From the NCBI GenBank assembly GCA_040219295.1, contig JAVJST010000002.1:143181-207180 (forward strand): a DNA stretch of 64,000 nt. Reading direction: 5' to 3'. Origin of the DNA: JAVJST01 sp040219295 (GTDB taxonomy: Bacteria; Pseudomonadota; Alphaproteobacteria; Rhodospirillales; Casp-alpha2). Below the pieces are notes generated by a model. The model saw nothing but the letters and a program-made list of their open reading frames with translations, did no database searches and had not been told where the DNA came from. How positions within the stretch are numbered: position 1 is the first letter of the stretch; every line of letters begins with the position of its first letter. Made by a program: the position numbers and the translations under genes. This document shows, in pieces, positions 26,111 through 35,558 of this stretch.

Positions 26111-27763
26111 GTGGACGCCATTCTTCAAGCCATGCGCAACATGGGGCCGATGCGCCTCTTTGTCATGGGTACCGTCCTGCTGGCAATGGTCGGTTTCTTC
26201 ATTTGGGTCACCACAAAGTTGGCTTCCCCGAACGTCGAACTGCTCTACGGCGGTCTCTCGCAAAGCGACCAGACATCGATCGTGCAGTCCCTCCAGGGTC
26301 AGGGCGTCCAGTACGAGGTCAGGGGAGGAAACGAGATCTGGGTGCCGGCCGAGGACGTTTCCCGGCTTCGGTTGTCGCTTGCAAACCAGGGCATACCGGG
26401 CGGCGGTACGCTCGGTTACGAAATCTTCGACTCGACCGACGGTCTGAGCACCACCAACTTTATGCAGAACGTCAATCTTGTCCGTGCTCTGGAAGGCGAA
26501 CTTGCGCGTACAATCGAATCGATCTCGTCGGTAAATTCTGCCCGCGTGCACCTCGTTCTGCCGAAACGTGAGCTGTTCAGCCGAGAAAAACAGGAACCCA
26601 GCGCCTCGATCGTGCTTCGGATGAACGGCGGCAATCGCCTCGATAACGAACAGGTTCTCGCTGTGCAGCACCTGGTCGCGACGGCCGTGCCCGGCCTGCA
26701 ACCCAATCGGGTCTCGATCGTCGACAACAAGGGCCAGTTGCTCGCCGCCGGATTTGAGGACGAAAACGACGTAACGGTCATGGCCGACAAGACCGCGGCG
26801 CGGACCCGGTCCTTCGAGAACCGCACCGCCCGGATGATCGAGGAACTTCTCGAACAGACCGTGGGCTTTGGGCGGGTTCGTGCAGAAGTCAGTGCCGAGC
26901 TCGATTTCGACCGTATTGTCACCCAGGAGGAGATCTACGACCCGGACGGCCAGGTCGTACGTTCGACGCAAGTCATCGAGCAATCGGCGAACGCCAACGA
27001 TTCTGAGGGCACGCCACCGGTCAGCGTCGGCACCAACCTGCCCGACCCGAACCTCGGTACCGGCGAAGGAATCAATTCGAACTCCGCGGAATCGCGTCTC
27101 GAGGAAACGACCAACTTCGAAATTTCAAAGAAAATCGTCAATCACACCCGTGAGGTTGGCCAAATCAAACGCCTGTCCGTCGCGGTCCTTGTCGATGGCT
27201 ATCACAGTATTGATCCCGATACGGACGAGCCGGTCTATGAGCCGCGCAGCACCGAGGAGATGGAGTATCTTGGCACCCTAGTGCGCGGTGCCATCGGCTT
27301 CGATGCAGACCGCGGCGACCAGATCGAGATGATCAATCTCCAGTTCGCCGAATTTGAACTCGAGGAGGAAGAACTCGAACTATTCTTTGGTATGCAGAAG
27401 AATGACCTGCTGCGGCTCGCGGAGATTCTGGTCCTCAGCATCGTCGCCATCCTCGTCATCCTGCTGGTCGTGCGGCCGCTGATATCCCGGGCTTTCGAGG
27501 CTATGCCGAGTGCATCTCAGCTCGCCGGCGAACGCCTGCTGGCCGATCAGACGGCGACCGCGGCCGCCCTCACCGGTCCCGCCGGGGCCCCCATACCCGG
27601 CGAGCACATGCCCGAAGAGGAACATTTCGAGGAGCTCATCGACATCGATCGGGTCGAAGGCCGGGTCAAGGCTTCGTCGGTCAAGAAAGTTGGCGAAATC
27701 GTCGAGAAACACCCGGAAGAGGCATTGTCGATCATCCGGAATTGGATGTATCAGGAGACCTAA
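26111..27763 (+). CDS. fliF: FliF, flagellar MS-ring protein
   Basis: A 550-residue protein from a GTG start with AAAGGGG before it. A first membrane segment is at about residues 15-35; YscJ/FliF ring motifs follow (ELLYGGLSQSDQTSIV, IPGGGTLGYEIFD, STTNFMQNVNLVRALEGELA, VNSARVHLVLPKRELF). A second membrane segment lies at about residues 440-460 (LAEILVLSIVAILVILLV). The tail VKASSVKKVGEIVEKHPE is the FliG-binding end. It forms the inner-membrane base ring, the assembly platform of the flagellum, and leads a long operon with fliG 30 bases on. Confidence 0.95.
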   Translation: MDAILQAMRNMGPMRLFVMGTVLLAMVGFFIWVTTKLASPNVELLYGGLSQSDQTSIVQSLQGQGVQYEVRGGNEIWVPAEDVSRLRLSLANQGIPGGGTLGYEIFDSTDGLSTTNFMQNVNLVRALEGELARTIESISSVNSARVHLVLPKRELFSREKQEPSASIVLRMNGGNRLDNEQVLAVQHLVATAVPGLQPNRVSIVDNKGQLLAAGFEDENDVTVMADKTAARTRSFENRTARMIEELLEQTVGFGRVRAEVSAELDFDRIVTQEEIYDPDGQVVRSTQVIEQSANANDSEGTPPVSVGTNLPDPNLGTGEGINSNSAESRLEETTNFEISKKIVNHTREVGQIKRLSVAVLVDGYHSIDPDTDEPVYEPRSTEEMEYLGTLVRGAIGFDADRGDQIEMINLQFAEFELEEEELELFFGMQKNDLLRLAEILVLSIVAILVILLVVRPLISRAFEAMPSASQLAGERLLADQTATAAALTGPAGAPIPGEHMPEEEHFEELIDIDRVEGRVKASSVKKVGEIVEKHPEEALSIIRNWMYQET

Positions 27764-27793
27764 ATCCGGTAGTCTTTACCAAGGACGGAATGC

Positions 27794-28810
27794 ATGGCGG
27801 GACGCGACGATTATCGGAGTTTGTCGGGGCAGCAGAAGGCGGCGACCTTCATGCTCGCTATCGGAATCGAGAATTCCGCCCGACTCTTCGAACGCATGGA
27901 CGACGAGGAAATTCGCGAACTCTCCCAGGCCATGTCCAGCCTCGGAACCATCAGTGCAAACATCGTCGAGCGGTTGTTCGTTGAGTTTGCCGATCAACTC
28001 AGTTCGGCAGGCGGGCTCGTCGGCTCGTACGATTCGACGGAGCGCCTGCTGCGCGCCTCGCTTTCCGACGATCGCGTCTCCCACATCATGGAAGAAATCC
28101 GCGGTCCGGCTGGCCGCACCATGTGGGACAAGCTCGGCAACGTGAACGAGAGCGTTCTTGCCAACTACCTTAAGAACGAATACCCGCAGACCGTCGCCGT
28201 CGTGTTGTCGAAGATTCGGCCTGATCATGCTTCTCGTGTGCTCTCCGTGCTACCGGAAAACTTCGCGATGGAGGTCATCATGCGGATGCTCCGCATGGAG
28301 GCCGTGCAGAAGGAGGTCCTCGACCACGTCGAGAAGACGTTACGGGCCGAGTTCATGACTAACCTCGCTCGGACCGCGCGTCGCGACAGTCACGAGATGA
28401 TGGCCGACATCTTTAACTCGCTGGACCGCAACACCGAAAATCGTTTCATGACCGCGCTGGAAGAACGCAACCGCGAATCGGCAGAGACCATCAAGAGCTT
28501 GATGTTCACCTTCGACGACCTGATCCGCGTGGACCAGGCCGGTATCCAGATGCTGCTTCGCCAGGTCGAGAAAGACACACTTGCAATTGCGCTCAAGGGC
28601 GCTGCGGACGAGGTTCGCGACCTGTTCTTCTCGAACATGTCTGAGCGCGCGGGCAAGATGCTTCGCGAGGACATGGACGCCATGGGCGCGGTCCGACTCA
28701 AGGACGTCGACGAAGCCCAGGCCGCCGTCGTGCAGGTTGCCAAGGCGCTTTCGGACGCCGGCGAGATCGTGATCTCGTCCGGTGCCGAGGAAGACGAACT
28801 GATTTACTGA
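27794..28810 (+). CDS. fliG: FliG, flagellar motor switch protein
   Basis: A 338-residue protein, normal length. Hallmarks: QQKAATFMLAIG near the start, EYPQTVAVVLSKIRPDHASRVL (middle domain that binds FliM), and in the C-terminal domain the charged helix region around MFTFDDLIRVDQAGIQ and LFFSNMSERAGKMLRED, which interacts with the stator MotA. It joins the MS ring to the C ring and takes part in torque. Between fliF and fliH in the operon. Confidence 0.96.
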   Translation: MAGRDDYRSLSGQQKAATFMLAIGIENSARLFERMDDEEIRELSQAMSSLGTISANIVERLFVEFADQLSSAGGLVGSYDSTERLLRASLSDDRVSHIMEEIRGPAGRTMWDKLGNVNESVLANYLKNEYPQTVAVVLSKIRPDHASRVLSVLPENFAMEVIMRMLRMEAVQKEVLDHVEKTLRAEFMTNLARTARRDSHEMMADIFNSLDRNTENRFMTALEERNRESAETIKSLMFTFDDLIRVDQAGIQMLLRQVEKDTLAIALKGAADEVRDLFFSNMSERAGKMLREDMDAMGAVRLKDVDEAQAAVVQVAKALSDAGEIVISSGAEEDELIY

Positions 28811-28831
28811 CGCAACCGGACGATTCAACGC

Positions 28832-29707
28832 ATGAGTGCCGATACCGCAACTGCCGAAGTTCGCCCGTTTCTGTTCGATACGGATTTCGATGCCGTAGAG
28901 AAGGCGGCCGAGAAAGTCGCCGAGGCCGAGGCTGCGAAAGCCGAGGAAACGGAAGAGGAAGAGGAGTTCGAAGAAGAAATCGTCCCAACGTTCTCCGAGG
29001 AGGAACTCGAACGCGCCAAACAGGAGGCCTTCGAGAATGGTCGTAAACAAGGCGCCGACGAAGCCATGTCCTCGGTCGAGCGCGAAACTCGTGATGTGGT
29101 GAAGGCACTTAGCCTCAAGGTTACCGACGTTTTCGCGGCCCAGGAGCAGGCCAACAGCATCCTGATGCGAGACGGTGTGGGAATCGCCACGGCGATGGTG
29201 CGCAAGCTGTTTCCGGAGATGAACCGCCAGAATGCACTCGGAGAAATCCGGCGGTTGATCGAAACCACGTTGATGCGCCTAATCGAGGAACCGCGGATTA
29301 TCGTGAGAATCCATCCCGACATGCAGGTTCCGCTTTCCGAGCAATTGCCCGATCTGAAATCGGGCGCCGGATACGAAGGACGCTTGCTGCTTAAGGAAGA
29401 CTCCAAGCTCGAGTACGGCGACTGCCGGCTGGAGTGGGGCGACGGCAGCGCTGAACGGACCGTCCAGAGCCTCTGGGACTCAATCGATCAGATCATCGAG
29501 GAAAACCTGGGTGATACGGACAATTCATCGGAGGGCTATGGCAGCATAGCCGTCGAAACCGGGGTCTCGCGACCGCCGGATCAGGCCACAAGTGACGAGC
29601 AAACGTCTATAGTAGAGGGCGATTCGCCCGCGAATGAGCAACCGAAGCCACCTGCACCAGATGCGCCCGGTACCGGTGGCGATCCGTCGGGTGACGAGAC
29701 CGCTTAG
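28832..29707 (+). CDS. fliH: FliH, flagellar export regulator of the ATPase
   Basis: A 291-residue protein, weakly conserved. Position and features match FliH: acidic N-terminal coil (EETEEEEEFEEE), the FliH core with ERAKQEAFENGRKQGADEA, ATAMVRKLFPEM and the YGDCRLEWGDGSAERTVQSLW segment near the end, which is typical. FliH binds and inhibits FliI and brings it to the export gate. A Pro/acidic tail of about 60 residues extends it. fliI itself is 10 kb away on the other strand, unlike in many bacteria. Confidence 0.85.
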   Translation: MSADTATAEVRPFLFDTDFDAVEKAAEKVAEAEAAKAEETEEEEEFEEEIVPTFSEEELERAKQEAFENGRKQGADEAMSSVERETRDVVKALSLKVTDVFAAQEQANSILMRDGVGIATAMVRKLFPEMNRQNALGEIRRLIETTLMRLIEEPRIIVRIHPDMQVPLSEQLPDLKSGAGYEGRLLLKEDSKLEYGDCRLEWGDGSAERTVQSLWDSIDQIIEENLGDTDNSSEGYGSIAVETGVSRPPDQATSDEQTSIVEGDSPANEQPKPPAPDAPGTGGDPSGDETA

Positions 29708-29722
29708 GGTCAGGAGGAAACG

Positions 29723-30112
29723 ATGGCTGAAGAAGACCTCAATCTCTCGGAGTTCGAAGACGACAGTGCCGGCGACGATCAGGATGCCGGAACATCGGCT
29801 GAAGACGAAGGCGGCCCAGAGAGCGTCGGTGAGGCGATGACCGAATACGGCGATCTGCCGCGAAGCGCCAAGGACCTTGAGGCCGTGTACGACATTCCGG
29901 TAAAGGTGTCCGCCGTGCTGGGCAAGGCGACGATGCAGGTCAGCCAACTTCTCAAGCTCGGACGCGGTGCCGTTGTCGAACTCGACCGCAAGGTCGGTGA
30001 GGCCATCGACATCTACGTGAACAACAGGCTTGTAGCTCGCGGCGAGGTCGTCGTTGTCGAAGACAGGCTCGGGATTACCATGACGGAAATCGTCAAGGCC
30101 GAACGGAACTGA
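29723..30112 (+). CDS. fliN: FliN, flagellar motor switch protein
   Basis: A 129-residue protein with the SpoA domain at residues 50-125: AVYDIPVKVSAVLGKATM, LKLGRGAVVELDRKVGE and DIYVNNRLVARGEVVVVEDRLGI. The N-terminal 45 residues are acidic. It completes the C ring with FliM (fliM is not in the window). Preceded by a good AGGAGG site and 15 bases after fliH. Confidence 0.95.
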   Translation: MAEEDLNLSEFEDDSAGDDQDAGTSAEDEGGPESVGEAMTEYGDLPRSAKDLEAVYDIPVKVSAVLGKATMQVSQLLKLGRGAVVELDRKVGEAIDIYVNNRLVARGEVVVVEDRLGITMTEIVKAERN

Positions 30113-30120
30113 TCAACGGC

Positions 30121-30933
30121 ATGGCCGAAGAACTCCGCCTCCCCATTGCGCCGCCCCGAACGGGTCCTGATGCCGCCACGATCTTCGGATTGCTGGGCGG
30201 TTTCGGCCTTATGGCAGCCGCCATTGTCCTGGGGGGATCACCGGAATCGTTCCTCAATCTACCAGCCGTGCTGATCGTTGTCGGTGGAACCCTGGCGATC
30301 ACCGTTGCCTGCTACTCGTTCCCTGAAGTCTGGCGTACGCTGGGCGTTGCCGCGCGCACCGTGCTGCAGACCCGTCGCGAACCCTATGAAGCTGCGATCC
30401 AGGTACTTCGGCTTTCCGAAGTCGCGCGGCGCTCGGGCGTCCTGCATCTCCAGGGTGCCGTCGAGCAGCTCAAGCCTGATCCTCTGCTCCATCAGGGCAT
30501 CATCATGGTCATCGACGGAACACCCGGCGAAGAGATCGAGGCCATCCTCCGGCGTGAGGTTCAGTCTACGCTTCAGCGGCATCAACGGTCGGCCAACGTG
30601 CTCCGCCGGATGGCCGAGTTTTCACCCGCGATGGGACTGATCGGCACCCTCATCGGCCTAGTCCAGATGCTCGGCAATCTCGAGGATCCCTCTTCGATCG
30701 GCCCAAGCATGGCTGTCGCCCTGCTAACCACATTCTACGGTGCGGTTCTGGCGAATATGGTTTTCCTGCCAGTCGCCGCGAAGCTCGAGCGGAATTCCGC
30801 CAGCGAGGCCCTGATCAGCAACATTCACCTGATGGGCGCGGCGTCGATCGGACGCCAGGAGAATCCGCGGCGGCTCGAGATGTACATCAACTCGATCCTG
30901 CCGCCGGCGGATCGCGTCACGTATTTTGACTAG
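30121..30933 (+). CDS. MotA-family flagellar stator protein
   Basis: A 270-residue protein with four predicted membrane segments (about 20-40, 47-66, 158-178, 196-217), the MotA/TolQ/ExbB signature FSPAMGLIGTLIGLVQML, and a cytoplasmic loop between segments 2 and 3 expected to contact FliG. It resembles the PomA/MotA stator channel subunit. No motB follows; the next gene is flbD. Starts 8 bases after fliN. The partner may lie elsewhere in the genome. Confidence 0.8.
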   Translation: MAEELRLPIAPPRTGPDAATIFGLLGGFGLMAAAIVLGGSPESFLNLPAVLIVVGGTLAITVACYSFPEVWRTLGVAARTVLQTRREPYEAAIQVLRLSEVARRSGVLHLQGAVEQLKPDPLLHQGIIMVIDGTPGEEIEAILRREVQSTLQRHQRSANVLRRMAEFSPAMGLIGTLIGLVQMLGNLEDPSSIGPSMAVALLTTFYGAVLANMVFLPVAAKLERNSASEALISNIHLMGAASIGRQENPRRLEMYINSILPPADRVTYFD

Positions 30934-30942
30934 GGGCTGGGT

Positions 30943-32304
30943 ATGCGGGTCCTGATCATCGGCAGTCTGGGCGGACAGATCGGCGCGGCGAGTCAGATCG
31001 CCATCCGCCGCGGTGCACACGTCTCGCAGGTCGACGACATCGAGGCCGGTCTCGGCGCGCTGCGTTCGGGTGACGGTGCCAGCCTGATCATGATCGACGT
31101 CGAACAGAAGATCTCCGATCTGATCGATGGCATGACCGCTGAGCGCATGAGCGTACCCGTCGTCGCGTGTGGCGTCGGCAGCGACAGTCAGGCCGCGGTC
31201 CGAGCAATCAAGGCCGGCGCCAAGGAGTACATCCCGCTACCGCCGGACGCCGAACTGATCGCAGCTGTCCTGACTGCAGTTGCCGAGGACGACGACAAGA
31301 TCATCTTCGCGGACCAGAAGATGACCGAGGTCATGCGGCTCGCCGACCAGGTCGCGCCGAGTGACGCGAGCATCCTGATCACTGGCCCATCGGGAACCGG
31401 CAAGGAAATGATCGCTCGGCATATACACGCCAAGAGCAAGCGGAAGGACCGCCGATTCGTCGCCGTTAACTGTGCCGCAATTCCGGAAAATCTGCTCGAA
31501 TCCGAGTTGTTCGGACACGAACGCGGGGCATTTACCGGCGCCGTGGCACGCCGTATCGGCAAGTTCGAGGAGGCCGACGGCGGTACGCTGTTGCTCGACG
31601 AAATCAGCGAGATGGACGTCCGCCTTCAGGCCAAGCTGCTGCGCGCCCTGCAGGAACGCGAGATCGACCGTATCGGTTCCAACAAGCCGGTCAAGGTCGA
31701 CGTCCGCATTCTCGCGACCTCGAATCGCGACATGCAGGAGGCCGTCAACCAGGGCAGCTTCCGCGAAGATCTTTACTTCCGGATCAATGTCATGAACCTG
31801 GCCTTGCCGCCGCTTTCGGAGCGCCCGGGCGATATTCCCGAGCTGGCCAAGTTTTTTGCCAAGAAGTACGCAGAAGCCAACGCCGTCAATGACAGGCCGA
31901 TCGCCGACGACGCCATGGCCATGCTGACGTCGTACGCCTGGCCGGGAAACGTGCGCGAACTCGAGAACACGATGCACCGCGCGGTGCTGCTGGCCAGCGG
32001 CAAGACGATCGATGCGTCCTCCGTTCTTCTGCAGGGGGCAGGTGCCGCGAAGTCCGGTGCTGTGGGCGATAGCGACGCTATCGACGGCGAAGGCGGTGAC
32101 AGCGATCCGGCACTCGTAGGCAGGACAGTCGCCGACGTCGAGCGCCAACTAATCATCGAAACGCTCAGTCACTGTCTCGGCAACCGGACGCACGCCGCGA
32201 ACATTCTAGGCATCTCGATCCGGACACTGCGGAACAAACTGAAACTCTACTCGGAACAGGGCGTCAACGTCCCGCAGCCGGGCGAGGAACGCTCGCCGAT
32301 ATAG
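30943..32304 (+). CDS. flbD: FlbD, sigma-54-dependent flagellar transcription regulator
   Basis: A 453-residue protein. The N-terminal 120 residues are receiver-like but lack the usual acidic pair, reading RVLIIGSLGGQ at the first strand. The AAA+ domain (about 125-365) has GPSGTGKE, GHERGAFTGAVARR (sigma-54 contact loop) and GGTLLLDEISEMD. The end is a Fis-type helix-turn-helix (CLGNRTHAANILGISIRTLRN). In Caulobacter FlbD with FliX activates late flagellar sigma-54 promoters, such as the one before fliK here. fliX is not in the window. Confidence 0.93.
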   Translation: MRVLIIGSLGGQIGAASQIAIRRGAHVSQVDDIEAGLGALRSGDGASLIMIDVEQKISDLIDGMTAERMSVPVVACGVGSDSQAAVRAIKAGAKEYIPLPPDAELIAAVLTAVAEDDDKIIFADQKMTEVMRLADQVAPSDASILITGPSGTGKEMIARHIHAKSKRKDRRFVAVNCAAIPENLLESELFGHERGAFTGAVARRIGKFEEADGGTLLLDEISEMDVRLQAKLLRALQEREIDRIGSNKPVKVDVRILATSNRDMQEAVNQGSFREDLYFRINVMNLALPPLSERPGDIPELAKFFAKKYAEANAVNDRPIADDAMAMLTSYAWPGNVRELENTMHRAVLLASGKTIDASSVLLQGAGAAKSGAVGDSDAIDGEGGDSDPALVGRTVADVERQLIIETLSHCLGNRTHAANILGISIRTLRNKLKLYSEQGVNVPQPGEERSPI

Positions 32305-32353
32305 GTTTCGCCGGGTTACCCGGCGCGTAGCCCAAGGAAGGCAAACCGCAGAC

Positions 32354-34510
32354 ATGGCCGAAGCCAGCCAGAACACTCCTGACGCCGCGGCAGGCCGCGA
32401 AGAAGCGGGCAGCGTTCCACTCGCCATCATGACCGGAATCGGCGACAAGATCTGGGCGACTATGCGTCGAGGAGATCTGGCACTGGCCTTCGCCGTCGTC
32501 GCCATTCTCGTCGTCCTGATCCTGCCGCTGCCGAAGTGGATGCTCGATTTCGCGCTGGCGATCTCGATTACCTTCTCTGTCCTGATCCTGATGACCGCGC
32601 TGTTTATTCAACGTCCGCTCGAGTTCAGCGCCTTCCCGACAGTTCTTCTGCTGGCAACGATGATCCGATTGTCGCTCAATCTGGCGTCAACGCGGCTTAT
32701 CCTCGCGGACGGTCATACCGGCTCCGACGCGGCGGGCAAGGTCATTCAGGCCTTCGGCGAGTTCGTGATGAGCGGTAACTTCGTTATCGGCATCATCGTG
32801 TTCTCGATTCTCGTCATTGTGAATTTCATCGTCATCACCAAGGGTTCCGGGCGTATCGCCGAGGTTTCCGCCCGCTTCACCCTAGACGCTATGCCCGGCA
32901 AGCAGATGGCGATCGACGCTGATCTCACCGCCGGACTGATCGACGAAGACCAGGCCCGCGAACGCCGCAGGATCCTCGAGGAGGAAAGCACCTTCTTCGG
33001 CGCCATGGACGGTGCCGCCAAGTTCGTCCGCGGCGACGCGATCGCCGGCCTGCTGATCACTTTCATCAACGTGGTCGGCGGCATGATCATCGGTGTCGCG
33101 CAGAACGATCTCGGTTTCGGCGAGGCCGCCGACGCCTATACCCGATTGACAGTCGGTGACGGCCTGGTGACCCAGATCCCCGCCCTAATCGTGTCGACCG
33201 CCGCCGGTATGGTGGTCACCAAGGCGGGTATCTCGGGCAACACCGAGAAGGCCCTGTTCGACCAGATGGGCCGCCAGCCGCGGGCCATGGGCATGGTTTC
33301 AGGCCTGATGGCGATGCTCGCCACTCTGCCCGGCATTCCGGCCGTGCCGTTCCTATTGCTCGCAGCGGCGACCGGCAGCATTGCCTTCTTCGTCCATAAA
33401 GAGAGCCAGAGATTGATTGCCGAAAAGGAGGTCGCCGAGAAGGAAAAGACCAAACAAGCCCCACCACCCGCCGAGGAGCCGATCTCCGCGACACTAAAGA
33501 TCGACTACCTGCGGCTCGAGATGGGATACGGTCTTCTGACATTGATCAATGCGCCGCGCGACGGCCAACGCCTCACTGACCAGATCAAGGCGCTCAGGCG
33601 CCAGCTTGCGACGGACGTCGGCTTCGTCATGCCGAGCGTCCGCATCCAGGACAACATGCAGTTGCCCGCCAACAGCTATGTCATTCGCGTCAAGGAGATC
33701 GAATCCGGCAAGGGCGACCTGCGACCGAACCAGCTGTTGGTCATGGATCCGCGCGGCGAGGAAATCACCCTGCAGGGCGAGAAGACGCAGGAGCCGACGT
33801 TCGGTCTGCCGGCGATGTGGATTGAGGAGGCCAACCGCGAGGAAGCTCTTTTCCGCGGCTATACCGTGGTCGATCCGGCGACCGTGATCACCACGCACCT
33901 GACCGAGGTCATCAAGGACAACATGTCCGAGCTGTTGAGCTATTCGGAGACCCAGAAACTGCTCGACGAAATGGATAAAGACCACCAGAAGCTCGTCGGC
34001 GATCTCATCCCAAACACCATCACCATCGGCGGCCTGCAGCGCGTGCTGCAAAATCTCTTATCCGAGCGCGTTTCAGTTCGCGATCTGCCGACGATCCTCG
34101 AGGCCATTTCCGAAGCCGGCAATCAGACCCGCAACATCATGATGATCACCGAACACGTCCGGGCCCGGCTGGCACGCCAGATCAGCGACATGAACGAGAA
34201 CGCCGAGGGCCTTATCCCGCTCGTTACCCTGTCACCGCAGTGGGAGCAGACGTTCGCCGAATCGCTGATCGGCCAGGGCGACGACCGTCAGCTGTCTCTG
34301 GCGCCGAGCAAGCTCCAGGAGTTTATTACCGCACTTCGCGGCACGTTCGAACGCCAGGCCATGATGGGCGAGACACCGGTGTTGCTTACAAGCCCGGCGA
34401 TCCGCCCCTATGTCCGTTCGATTGTCGAGCGGTTCCGGCCAACGACCGCCGTGATGTCACAAAACGAAGTTTATCCGAAAGCGAAGGTCAAGACCGTCGG
34501 TCAGATCTAG
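32354..34510 (+). CDS. flhA: FlhA, flagellar type III export gate protein
   Basis: A 718-residue protein, normal for FlhA. The N-terminal half holds about eight membrane segments, beginning LALAFAVVAILVVLILPLP and with the FHIPEP-family region FSAFPTVLLLATMIRLSLNL. The soluble C-domain (about 360-718) binds substrates and FliI/FliJ. Part of the inner-membrane export apparatus. The next gene flhF lies 39 bases downstream. Confidence 0.96.
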   Translation: MAEASQNTPDAAAGREEAGSVPLAIMTGIGDKIWATMRRGDLALAFAVVAILVVLILPLPKWMLDFALAISITFSVLILMTALFIQRPLEFSAFPTVLLLATMIRLSLNLASTRLILADGHTGSDAAGKVIQAFGEFVMSGNFVIGIIVFSILVIVNFIVITKGSGRIAEVSARFTLDAMPGKQMAIDADLTAGLIDEDQARERRRILEEESTFFGAMDGAAKFVRGDAIAGLLITFINVVGGMIIGVAQNDLGFGEAADAYTRLTVGDGLVTQIPALIVSTAAGMVVTKAGISGNTEKALFDQMGRQPRAMGMVSGLMAMLATLPGIPAVPFLLLAAATGSIAFFVHKESQRLIAEKEVAEKEKTKQAPPPAEEPISATLKIDYLRLEMGYGLLTLINAPRDGQRLTDQIKALRRQLATDVGFVMPSVRIQDNMQLPANSYVIRVKEIESGKGDLRPNQLLVMDPRGEEITLQGEKTQEPTFGLPAMWIEEANREEALFRGYTVVDPATVITTHLTEVIKDNMSELLSYSETQKLLDEMDKDHQKLVGDLIPNTITIGGLQRVLQNLLSERVSVRDLPTILEAISEAGNQTRNIMMITEHVRARLARQISDMNENAEGLIPLVTLSPQWEQTFAESLIGQGDDRQLSLAPSKLQEFITALRGTFERQAMMGETPVLLTSPAIRPYVRSIVERFRPTTAVMSQNEVYPKAKVKTVGQI

Positions 34511-34549
34511 TCAACCCGCCGGCCCGCGCAACCGGCCACGGGACACGCC

Positions 34550-35548
34550 ATGCGTCTGAAAACCTATGCCGCCGAAACCGCGAACGAGGCATTGCGACTG
34601 ATCCGGGAAGAACTCGGCGAGTCGGCTGTCATCGTGTCGACCGAAACCGACAAGCAAGGTGGTCGCACGGTAATCACGGCGGCCTATGAAGAAGGCGGCG
34701 AACCGGATCATCCGGCGACGGCAGAACCCGGTGAAGTTGCAACCGACAAGGACGCGTCGGCCATCCTCGAGGACCTCTCGGATGCATCCGCGACCCTGAG
34801 GCAGATGCTGAGCCGCCACGGCGTTCCGCCTCACCTTGGCGCTCGGATCGTCACCGCTGCGGCGCTGGACAGGGACCGCGACATGACGTCCGCCCTCGAC
34901 GAAGGGCTCCGCGTCATCTACCGGTTCAGCGCCTTCGGCACCGCCCCGTCGGGCGCACCGTTGATGCTGGTCGGGCCTCCCGGGGTCGGCAAGACCGTTA
35001 CGGTCGCCAAGATGGCAGCGCGTGCGGTCATGGCGAGGGCAATGCCGACCGTCGTCACCACCGATACCGTGCGGGCCGGTGCAATCGGACAGTTGGAGGC
35101 ATTCACCAAGATTCTCGGTCTCGATCTGAAGACAACGAGAACGATCGGTGACCTTCAGCAAGCGGTGGAGAACGCCGCGCCCGGCCCGATCCTGATCGAC
35201 ACCGCCGGCGTCAATCCGTTCGACGAATCGGCGCTCGACATCGTTGCGACCAGTGCGCAGGCAATCGGCGCAGAGCCCATCCTCGTTCTTGCCGCCGGTG
35301 GCGACGCCGTTGAGGCATCGGAGATCGCGGCCGCCTTCACCCGCGTCGGCTGCCGCCGGCTGCTGGCGACACGCATCGACCTCACTCGCCGCCTCGGCAG
35401 TCTGCTGGCCGCCGCAGATTCCGGGCGGCTGGCATTCTCGGACGTCAGCATCACACCCGATATCGCCGACGGCCTGATGCCCATCGAGTCGCGCCGACTT
35501 GCCGAACTCCTGTGCGACAATCGAAGTAACCCTGCCAGACCCTCTTGA
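34550..35548 (+). CDS. flhF: FlhF, SRP-type GTPase for flagellar placement
   Basis: A 332-residue protein, shorter than the roughly 400-450 of many FlhF. N-terminal MRLKTYAAETANEALRLI is the FlhF B-domain start, and the NG domain carries the P-loop GPPGVGKTVTVAK, DTVRAGAIGQLEAF and LIDTAG. The basic linker is short. FlhF GTPase activity directs number and site of flagella together with FlhG, encoded next. The final part TRIDLTRRLGSLLAAA fits the family. Confidence 0.9.
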   Translation: MRLKTYAAETANEALRLIREELGESAVIVSTETDKQGGRTVITAAYEEGGEPDHPATAEPGEVATDKDASAILEDLSDASATLRQMLSRHGVPPHLGARIVTAAALDRDRDMTSALDEGLRVIYRFSAFGTAPSGAPLMLVGPPGVGKTVTVAKMAARAVMARAMPTVVTTDTVRAGAIGQLEAFTKILGLDLKTTRTIGDLQQAVENAAPGPILIDTAGVNPFDESALDIVATSAQAIGAEPILVLAAGGDAVEASEIAAAFTRVGCRRLLATRIDLTRRLGSLLAAADSGRLAFSDVSITPDIADGLMPIESRRLAELLCDNRSNPARPS

Positions 35549-35558
35549 GAGAAGACGT

